From Bacillota bacterium (lineage in GTDB: Bacteria > Bacillota > TC1), in NCBI GenBank assembly GCA_028683955.1, contig JAQUGR010000002.1, forward strand, positions 1 through 64,000: a DNA stretch of 64,000 nucleotides, given 5' to 3'. The stretch's first letter is position 1; every line of letters starts with the position of its first letter. The position numbers and the translations under genes were made by a program. Shown here one piece after another: positions 41,502 through 46,951 of the stretch. The notes below the pieces were generated by a model. The model did no database searches. It had not been told where the DNA came from and saw only the letters and a program-made list of their open reading frames with translations.

Positions 41502-41770
41502 TGCACCTTTCTCCTTCTTTGCGTTTTAATTTCTTTAATATCATCTGCTCTGTGCCTTTCAGTGAATCCTTCTCTATCTTCCGCTAGTTTTGCAAAAGCT
41601 TCTTCTGCTTTTTTAACTGGTATTTTTATGTGATCACCTTTTTTAAAACAGGGTATTTTTCCTTTCATACAAAACTCTCTTATAGTTTGGCTAGATAATC
41701 CTGTTAAAACTGCTGCTTCATCAGGTGTTATTATCCAGCGTCTCCATAGCGGTATATCTGCTCTTTTCAT
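41498..41770 (-). CDS. Excisionase-like MerR-type helix-turn-helix protein
   Basis: A 90-residue protein: MKRADIPLWRRWIITPDEAAVLTGLSSQTIREFCMKGKIPCFKKGDHIKIPVKKAEEAFAKL. This is the winged-helix excisionase/helix-turn-helix type 17 form used as Xis or as a small regulator in phages. The longer frame up to 41824 has no ribosome site, while the ATG at 41768-41770 has AAGGAGGA. It is second in the early operon after the Cro-like gene. Whether it is Xis or an early regulator cannot be decided. Confidence 0.75.
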   Translation of the reverse strand: MKRADIPLWRRWIITPDEAAVLTGLSSQTIREFCMKGKIPCFKKGDHIKIPVKKAEEAFAKLAEDREGFTERHRADDIKEIKTQRRRKVQ

Positions 41771-41785
41771 TTTGTCCTCCTTTCT

Positions 41786-41801
41786 ATTGCGTTCATGCAA
41801 T
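41786..41801 (-). promoter_or_regulatory. Operator copy O1 at the end of the Cro-like gene
   Basis: ATTGC-GTTCAT-GCAAT matches the half-sites of the operators between cro and cI. It lies over the end of the Cro-like gene and just before the next ribosome site. Confidence 0.5.
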
Positions 41802-41999
41802 AATATTGTTAAAAAAAATTGCATTCGGATTACTAATTTTCAAGGCTTTTATTAAAATCCTTGCTTCTTTAATAGTAAACTCGGTTGTACCGTTTAGCTT
41901 CAATCCTAGCCCCTGAGGGCTTAAGTTCAATATTTCAGCTAATTGTACTCTGCTAATATGCAATTCAGCCATTCTTCCTTTGATTTTATCTTGATACAT
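41793..41999 (-). CDS. Cro-like repressor (DUF739-like)
   Basis: A 68-residue helix-turn-helix protein, MYQDKIKGRMAELHISRVQLAEILNLSPQGLGLKLNGTTEFTIKEARILIKALK, of the phage Cro/DUF739 form. The ATG at 41997-41999 with AGGAGGTG is chosen over the frame extending to 42068. It heads the early lytic operon, divergent from the CI-like gene, and is expected to bind the operators between them. Confidence 0.82.
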   Translation of the reverse strand: MYQDKIKGRMAELHISRVQLAEILNLSPQGLGLKLNGTTEFTIKEARILIKALKISNPNAIFFNNIIA

Positions 42000-42012
42000 A
42001 TTTTCACCTCCT

Positions 42013-42064
42013 ATTGCGTGATTGCTATATTCTAATATTAAACTATCTCTTGCGTGATTGCAAT
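42013..42064 (-). promoter_or_regulatory. Early lytic promoter with two operators (O2, O3)
   Basis: The minus strand has TTGCAA (42058-42063), 17 bases, TAATAT (42035-42040). Two nearly identical sites, ATTGCGTGATTGCTAT (42013-42028) and CTTGCGTGATTGCAAT (42049-42064), lie over the start region and the -35. They share inverted half-sites TTGC/GCAA around GTGATT and are 36 bases apart, as operators of a CI/Cro switch would be. Confidence 0.75.
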
Positions 42065-42102
42065 ACAATTTGAAATTATTTTTACTTATTTACCAATTTT
42101 TA

Positions 42103-42130
42103 TTGCATTTCTGAAAATATTATATACAAT
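42103..42130 (+). promoter_or_regulatory. Promoter of the CI-like repressor
   Basis: TTGCAT (42103-42108), 16 bases, TACAAT (42125-42130), about 25 bases before the repressor start. The -35 region ATTGCATT resembles a degenerate operator half-site. Confidence 0.6.
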
Positions 42131-42155
42131 ATTAGATAGAAGAGAGGTAATTGAT

Positions 42156-42548
42156 ATGAGCGAAAAAGAAATAAGAGAAAGAATATCTAGTTTAAGAAAA
42201 CAAAAAGGAATGTCATACCAAGACTTAGCGAACTTAACGGAAATGAGTCCTTCAACTTTACAAAGATATGAAACAGGAAGTATAGATAAAATGCCTATTT
42301 CTAAAATGGAAATTATTGCAAAAGCTTTAGGAGTAGAACCTTCGTATCTCATGGGTTGGGATGATGAAACTACAGAACCAATCCAGGAATACGATCCAGA
42401 CGCTCTAGAAATATTAGAAATGCTTGAAAGAAACCAAGATTTGAAGATGTTGTTTATGAAGACGGGAAAACTTTCAAAAGAAGATAAAGAACAAATAGTT
42501 AGGATACTTAAAGCAACTCTACCTCCTAATAATGATGATGGATGTTAG
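42156..42548 (+). CDS. CI-like repressor, XRE family
   Basis: A 130-residue XRE regulator beginning MSEKEIRERISSLRKQKGMSYQDLANLTEMSPSTLQRYETGSIDKMPISKMEIIAKALGVEPSYLMGW, a classical phage repressor helix-turn-helix. The C-terminal part is short and acidic, without a LexA-type autocleavage domain; removal by the adjoining ImmA-type protease is therefore the likely induction route. The frame runs back to 42054, but the ATG at 42156-42158 has GAGAGG in place. Confidence 0.9.
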   Translation: MSEKEIRERISSLRKQKGMSYQDLANLTEMSPSTLQRYETGSIDKMPISKMEIIAKALGVEPSYLMGWDDETTEPIQEYDPDALEILEMLERNQDLKMLFMKTGKLSKEDKEQIVRILKATLPPNNDDGC

Positions 42549-42609
42549 GTAGTTTATTGGACAGTTAAATTGATATACTGAACAGACCAAATTACAGGAG
42601 ATGATTCAG

Positions 42610-42891
42610 TTGTTAGAATTAATAAATAAAGTAACTTCAGAGTTAACAATCGAAGAATACAACTATATTTTATCAGAATTAGATTGTTGTGTAACCGAGA
42701 CAATATTCCCAAAGAGTATAAAAGGATTAACTATCAAGAACGATTATGGAACTGGATATATAGTATATATAAATAGTTTGTTATCTGAGAAAATGAGAAA
42801 AAAAGCTATGAAACATGAATTATTACATTTATATAATGAGGATTTTGAAAAAGACAAGAATTTATTAATAAAAGAAAAGGAGAATGTTTAA
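42610..42891 (+). CDS. Short ImmA/IrrE metalloprotease
   Basis: About 93 residues with the zinc protease motif KHELLHLYNEDF and the family segment GLTIKNDYGTGYIVYINSLLSEKMRKKAMKHELLH. ImmA-type proteases cut CI-like repressors after DNA damage. The ATG at 42601 touches its own AGGAG, so the in-frame TTG at 42610-42612, nine bases after AGGAG, is the better start. The protein is shorter than usual ImmA (130 or more residues). It is between the repressor and a PH-SHOCT gene. Confidence 0.82.
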   Translation: MLELINKVTSELTIEEYNYILSELDCCVTETIFPKSIKGLTIKNDYGTGYIVYINSLLSEKMRKKAMKHELLHLYNEDFEKDKNLLIKEKENV

Positions 42892-43725
42892 ATGAAAGAG
42901 TATAAAGGATTTGGTGGCAATGTAGTTACTATTGATGGAGATAATGTATTTATCAAACAATTACTTGTAAAAGAAAATTGTACTTTTAATGATATTAAAA
43001 GTGTTGATATTATATACCCAACAATGTTAAAAAACGGTAGTATTGCAATTACTACACAAAAAATGACGTATCAAATAATATTTACAAAAAAAAATCCAGA
43101 GGAATTTAAAGAATTGTTTGATTTAATAAATGAAAAAGTTAGTTCAGAATCAAGTGTTATTGATGATCCTATGAAAACTGCTGAAGGTCTATATCAATAT
43201 TGTTTAGATAATAATTTCGGACAAGGGCTGAATAGAGAATGGGGCATTAAACACTTTAATATAATTTCTCAAAACCTTATGAATGATGAAGAGGTTAAAG
43301 TTGCATTTATAGGATTGCAAAATTTTATATCTATGACTAAACATAATGGTAATTATGCATATGCAATTACCAATAAACGAATTTTATCTGCACAAAAGAA
43401 AATTATTGGCGAATCATTTCAAACTATCTCTTTAGATAATATCAATGATATAACATTAAATACTGGCATGTTAATGGGTATTATTACTGTTGACACGATA
43501 AAAGAAACATTTAACATTGCAGTTAATAAACAAGTAGCACAAAATATATTTACAAAAGTTCATGAAGTATTAGATGCTATCAAAAATCCACAAGTAAATA
43601 ACAAGGAAGTTAACTCTAATATTTCTATTGCAGATGAATTAAAAAAATTCAAGGACTTGTTAGACTCTGGTATATTAACTCAAGAAGAATTCGATGCTCA
43701 GAAAACTAAATTGCTTAACTCATAA
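42892..43725 (+). CDS. PH-like and SHOCT domain protein
   Basis: A 277-residue protein. Residues 1-90 form a PH-like/DUF4429-type beta domain (YKGFGGNVVTIDGDNVFIK), residues about 110-230 a second PH-like domain (NYAYAITNKRILSAQKKIIGESFQTISLDNINDI), and the C-terminus has a SHOCT helix pair (IADELKKFKDLLDSGILTQEEFDAQKTKLLN). Its ATG follows the ImmA stop without a gap. Such proteins are common in prophage lysogeny regions; function is unknown, perhaps membrane or protein binding. Confidence 0.78.
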   Translation: MKEYKGFGGNVVTIDGDNVFIKQLLVKENCTFNDIKSVDIIYPTMLKNGSIAITTQKMTYQIIFTKKNPEEFKELFDLINEKVSSESSVIDDPMKTAEGLYQYCLDNNFGQGLNREWGIKHFNIISQNLMNDEEVKVAFIGLQNFISMTKHNGNYAYAITNKRILSAQKKIIGESFQTISLDNINDITLNTGMLMGIITVDTIKETFNIAVNKQVAQNIFTKVHEVLDAIKNPQVNNKEVNSNISIADELKKFKDLLDSGILTQEEFDAQKTKLLNS

Positions 43726-43758
43726 AAATGAATAGTGTCCAATATGCAACCCTATTAA

Positions 43759-43878
43759 ATTGTTTATATAAATACAATATATTCAGAGAGAACACAGAGG
43801 AAGACTTTAACTATTGAGTTGATGCATATTTTTAATAGTGATTTTTTAAAAGAAGGCAGGAGTAAAAAACATGCGTAA
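43759..43878 (+). pseudogene. Remnant of a second ImmA/IrrE gene (3' end)
   Basis: After a stop codon (43756-43758) the frame reads IVYINTIYSERTQRKTLTIE and LMHIFNSDFLKEGRSKKHA. It aligns without gaps to the intact ImmA (VYINSLLSEKMRKKAMKHE, LLHLYNEDF). The first His of HExxH is replaced by Ile, and there is no start codon or ribosome site. It fills the gap between the PH-SHOCT gene and the DnaQ-BRCT gene, whose start lies inside it. Confidence 0.75.
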
Positions 43879-44827
43879 TACAGATAGACTTTATAAAGGT
43901 CAAAGTATCATCTCTTTGCATGATGATTATATTGTTATCGATATTGAAACTACTGGATTAAGCCCATCATTTGATAAAATAATTGAAATAGCAGCAATAA
44001 AGATTAAAAATAATGAAATAGTTGATCAATTCAAAACCTTGGTTAATCCAGGTTTTGAAATTACTGAATTCATTGAAAAACTAACAGGAATAAATAATGA
44101 TATGCTAACCTGTGCGCCTTATATAGAATCGGTTTTAAATGATTTTAATATTTTTATTGGTGATAGTTTTCTACTGGGTCATAATGTTTCCTTTGATATC
44201 AATTTCTTATATGATGCTTATATGGAACATTTAAATATTCCTTTATCTAATGATTTTATTGATTTGTTAAGAATTTCGAGAAGAGAACATAACGATCTTG
44301 AAAATCATAAATTGAAAACTCTTGCAGAATACTTTGATATTGATTATTCCAAAGCACATAGAGCTTTAGAAGATTGTATAATAACTAATAAAATCTTCCA
44401 CAAATATAAAAAAATAATTATTGAAAAATATGGTTCTTTAGACCAATTTTTGTCTAATAAGAAAGGTAATCATTGTAATAGAACAAAGATAGATATTAGA
44501 GAAATATCATTAAGTGAAAACTGTACAATAGATCCAACACATCCTTTTTATGATAAATCGTTTGTTTTCACTGGAGCATTAAATATTCCTAGGACTAAAG
44601 CAGCTCAAATTGTTGTGGATCTAGGTGGTCATTGTGAATTAGGAGTTACAAAAATTACAAATTATCTTGTTATAGGTAATTTTGATTATATTAGAAATAT
44701 CAATGGTGATAAATCTAATAAAATTAAAAAGGCTGAATCTTTAATATTAAAAGGTCAAGATTTAGTCATTTTATCTGAAGATGATTTTTTTCAATATTTA
44801 AAAATGGAGAGTGAAAATAATGAATAG
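43871..44827 (+). CDS. DnaQ-like 3'-5' exonuclease with C-terminal BRCT domain
   Basis: A 318-residue fusion. The exonuclease domain (about 18-185) has Exo I YIVIDIETTGLSP (Asp24, Glu26), Exo II LLGHNVSFDINFLYDAY and Exo III AHRALEDCIITNKIF. The BRCT domain (about 228-315) starts YDKSFVFTGALNIPRTKAAQIVVDLGGHCELGVTK. DnaQ-BRCT fusions occur in many Firmicute genomes and prophages; in a lysogeny module the role may be repair or defence, but it is not known. GGCAGGAG precedes the ATG, and a small gene overlaps its end. Confidence 0.9.
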   Translation: MRNTDRLYKGQSIISLHDDYIVIDIETTGLSPSFDKIIEIAAIKIKNNEIVDQFKTLVNPGFEITEFIEKLTGINNDMLTCAPYIESVLNDFNIFIGDSFLLGHNVSFDINFLYDAYMEHLNIPLSNDFIDLLRISRREHNDLENHKLKTLAEYFDIDYSKAHRALEDCIITNKIFHKYKKIIIEKYGSLDQFLSNKKGNHCNRTKIDIREISLSENCTIDPTHPFYDKSFVFTGALNIPRTKAAQIVVDLGGHCELGVTKITNYLVIGNFDYIRNINGDKSNKIKKAESLILKGQDLVILSEDDFFQYLKMESENNE

Positions 44828-45320
44828 TAAAGATTATTTAAATAATCTAGTTAAACTAATAAAATTAAGTGATAATTTTGATGATAGATTATTAACAATT
44901 ACTGAAACCAATAATAAAAATGATAATTATTTAGATTTAGAAATTAATGGTCAGAAAGTCTTAAGATTTCCAACTTGGTTAAATTATAATGACAGCAACT
45001 ACTTTATAGAGCTACATAAAGATGTTTCGAACACTATTGATAATTTAAATGAAAAAGTTAAAGTGAAAAACCCTTTATGGTTAATTTATCCTTTAACATT
45101 CATTACAGAATCAGAAATTACTAATAACATAATCAAAATTTATGACTGGTATTATTTAAATATTTTACCTGCAGATACATTTGCTTGTTGCCAGCTATAT
45201 ATGGAATGCAGCAATGAAAAATCTTGTTTGCATAAAGATAAAATTTTTAGAACAAGATGCATTTATAAACGCAATTTAGAGAAAAATTTGATTTTTTTTG
45301 GTAAAAATATGAACATATAA
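44820..45320 (+). CDS. Hypothetical protein coupled to the DnaQ-BRCT gene
   Basis: A 166-residue protein starting MNSKDYLNNLVKLIKLSDNF. It is unlike known families. A central LWLIYPLTFITESEITNN segment is followed by a Cys-rich end (CCQLYMECSNEKSCLHKDKIFRTRC) that could bind metal. The ATG at 44820 overlaps the DnaQ-BRCT stop by eight bases, with GGAGAG in front, so the two are made together. A partner or effector of the exonuclease is plausible. Confidence 0.6.
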   Translation: MNSKDYLNNLVKLIKLSDNFDDRLLTITETNNKNDNYLDLEINGQKVLRFPTWLNYNDSNYFIELHKDVSNTIDNLNEKVKVKNPLWLIYPLTFITESEITNNIIKIYDWYYLNILPADTFACCQLYMECSNEKSCLHKDKIFRTRCIYKRNLEKNLIFFGKNMNI

Positions 45321-45422
45321 AAAAGAACCCCTCGCCATCAAGCTCCAGGGTTATACATGAAAAGTTCATCCCCTATATAAGGGACGTTTATATTTTATCA
45401 TAATAGAAAGGTGGTGTAAATC

Positions 45423-46511
45423 ATGGCAACATTAAGAAAAGATGGAAGATACCAGGCAAAAGTACAACTGGGCAAAGGTGCAGACGGCAAATATAAGGAA
45501 AAGCCTTTTTATAGTCGTATTTCGCCTGAAGATGCTGAACAACAAGCCGATGAATATTACAATAAATATATTATAAGAGATTATTCATTATTGACTATAA
45601 AACAATATCTGAAAATGTATTTAGATACAAGAAGACCAACAATACTACCTAACGGAACCCTTAAAAAAGAAAATGGAAAACTATCTCCAACAACAATTGA
45701 AGGGTATGAAAATCAACTTAATAAGCACATAGATCCATATATAGGTGATATATTATGGGGCGAACTTTCCAGTAAAGAAATAAAGAATTGGATAAGAAAA
45801 TTAAAGGAAAAAGAAGTTGGTGCTAGAACCATTGAAGCTTCCTATAAATTTGTAAAAAGTGTATATAATTATTCTGTTGAAGAAGAAGACATTGGTGAAA
45901 ATCCATTAAAAGGAAGTCCTAGAAAAATATCAGGCTATGTTCCTAAAATTGTGGGCTATATTCCAAAAGAGCACTTCTGGAAAATATTTAAATATGCTAA
46001 CAAAAGAATGCAGGCAATTATGTTTTTGATTTGGGGAACTGGATGGAGAGAAGGTGAAGTTGCAGGCCTTCAGTGGACTGATATAGAAAAGGAAAGAAGC
46101 ATAATCACTTTAAGAAGAAATATTATTAGGACTAAACAAGGATTAGTTATCAAAGGTCTTAAAAATGGTAAGGATAGGATTACATTTATAAGTGATGAAA
46201 TATTCGAAGTGCTTGAAGAATTGCCAAAAACTTCAATATTTGTTTTTCCTAATTCACTTGGTAATATACAAGATCCAAATATTATTGGAAAACAATTTGA
46301 AAAAGTATGTGCAAAGGCAGGATATGTTTATCATATACACCAGCTTAGACATTCTCATGGAACATACGCAGCGGCTAACAATGTTAATCTATTTGCATTG
46401 AAACAAAGAATGGGTCATTCTGACATTAAAACAACTGAGGGATATATCCATAGTGATGTTAGTATTCAAAAAGAAATAGCTAACTTAGGAGTGTTTAAAC
46501 GCAAGGTTTAA
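45423..46511 (+). CDS. int: Tyrosine recombinase integrase
   Basis: A 362-residue phage integrase. The N-terminal AP2-like arm-binding domain (about 1-55, MATLRKDGRYQAKVQLGKG) is followed by a SAM-like core-binding domain (about 58-165) and the catalytic domain with Arg209 (GTGWREGEVAGLQ), Lys near 246-250, His306-Leu-Arg309-His310 (HQLRHSHGTYAA), His332 (MGHSDIKTTEGY) and nucleophile Tyr341. AAGGTGGTG lies before its ATG. It sits next to attR and recombines at the tRNA-Arg 3' half. The 100 bases before it include a near-palindromic TCCCCTATATAAGGGA. Confidence 0.96.
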   Translation: MATLRKDGRYQAKVQLGKGADGKYKEKPFYSRISPEDAEQQADEYYNKYIIRDYSLLTIKQYLKMYLDTRRPTILPNGTLKKENGKLSPTTIEGYENQLNKHIDPYIGDILWGELSSKEIKNWIRKLKEKEVGARTIEASYKFVKSVYNYSVEEEDIGENPLKGSPRKISGYVPKIVGYIPKEHFWKIFKYANKRMQAIMFLIWGTGWREGEVAGLQWTDIEKERSIITLRRNIIRTKQGLVIKGLKNGKDRITFISDEIFEVLEELPKTSIFVFPNSLGNIQDPNIIGKQFEKVCAKAGYVYHIHQLRHSHGTYAAANNVNLFALKQRMGHSDIKTTEGYIHSDVSIQKEIANLGVFKRKV

Positions 46512-46526
46512 TTTTTTTTAATTAAG

Positions 46527-46549
46527 TTTCGGTGTCAGTTTCGGTGTCA
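46527..46549 (+). promoter_or_regulatory. Integrase arm-type sites, right end
   Basis: Two direct copies of TTTCGGTGTCA (46527-46537 and 46539-46549, 12-base period), same orientation as at 16253-16275, between the integrase stop and attR. Confidence 0.65.
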
Positions 46550-46584
46550 AATTAAAATCAGTAAACACAAAAAAGCAACAAAAA

Positions 46585-46614
46585 AACCCGCAAAGTCTAC
46601 TGACAGTACAGGTT
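46585..46614 (-). terminator. Phage-supplied terminator for the tRNA operon
   Basis: On the minus strand AACCTG pairs with CGGGTT (one G-U) and TTTTTTT follows. It lies immediately past tRNA-Arg. The surrounding sequence resembles the original terminator at 16084-16112 (shared A-rich GCAAC and AACCC/CAAAG words), so the phage seems to carry a replacement. Confidence 0.6.
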
Positions 46615-46616
46615 AG

Positions 46617-46664
46617 ATGGTGTGCCTTGAGGGATTTGAACCCCCGACCTCTTGATTCGTAGTC
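46617..46664 (-). repeat. attR: 48-bp core within tRNA-Arg
   Basis: Identical to 16116-16163. Here it continues into the 5' half of the tRNA, so the tRNA gene remains whole after integration. Confidence 0.95.
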
Positions 46665-46694
46665 AAGCGCTCTATCCAGCTGAGCTAAAAGCAC
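46618..46694 (-). tRNA. tRNA-Arg (anticodon ACG)
   Basis: 77 bases including encoded CCA. Acceptor stem GTGCTTT/AAGGCAC, D-loop AGCTCAGCTGGATAGAGC, anticodon arm CTTGA-CTACGAA-TCAAG with ACG, T-arm GGGGGTTCAAATCCCTC. It is the last gene of the tRNA operon and the prophage attachment site. Confidence 0.97.
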
Positions 46695-46700
46695 AAAATT

Positions 46701-46793
46701 TGGCGGAGAAAGAGGGATTCGAACCCTCGGTACAACTTAACATCGTACACTTGCTTAGCAGGCAAGCGCCTTCAGCCACTCGGCCATTTCTCC
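46701..46793 (-). tRNA. tRNA-Ser (anticodon GCT)
   Basis: 93 bases with CCA, long variable arm, acceptor GGAGAAA/TTTCTCC, anticodon loop CTGCTAA (GCT) and T-arm GAGGGTTCGAATCCCTC. Confidence 0.97.
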
Positions 46794-46800
46794 ATAGTAT

Positions 46801-46889
46801 TGGCGGAGAGGGTGGGATTCGAACCCACGGCCCCTTTCGAAGTCACTGGTTTTCAAGACCAGCTCCTTAAACCGCTCGGACACCTCTCC
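46801..46889 (-). tRNA. tRNA-Ser (anticodon TGA)
   Basis: 89 bases with CCA, long variable arm, acceptor GGAGAGG/CCTCTCC, anticodon loop CTTGAAA (TGA) and T-arm GTGGGTTCGAATCCCAC. First gene of the three-tRNA operon. Confidence 0.97.
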
Positions 46890-46909
46890 AATAATACTAA
46901 GCAAGAAAC

Positions 46910-46938
46910 ATTTTATCACATACATTAAACAATGTCAA
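46910..46938 (-). promoter_or_regulatory. Promoter of the tRNA-Ser-Ser-Arg operon
   Basis: Minus strand TTGACA (46933-46938), exactly 17 bases, TAAAAT (46910-46915), about 20 bases before the first tRNA. The perfect -35 fits a strong stable-RNA promoter. Confidence 0.85.
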
Positions 46939-46951
46939 ACAAACCAACAAT

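Larger units (their letters stand above)
16116..46664. mobile_element. Temperate siphophage prophage integrated in tRNA-Arg(ACG)
   Basis: About 30.5 kb bounded by 48-bp direct repeats. It holds an integrase next to attR, a CI/Cro-type switch, recombination and replication genes, terminase, portal, MuF, scaffold, capsid, connectors, tail genes with a tape measure and frameshift chaperone, holin and amidase. Early and late genes run on the - strand; repressor, accessory genes and integrase on the +. No disabling mutation was seen in structural or replication genes. A long tail with a 796-residue tape measure and no sheath gene indicates a siphovirus morphology. Confidence 0.96.

Noticed and set aside
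46652-46870. A 72-residue + strand reading frame across the tRNA genes
   Set aside because: It is antisense to three clear tRNA genes and has no ribosome site; such frames arise from tRNA base composition.
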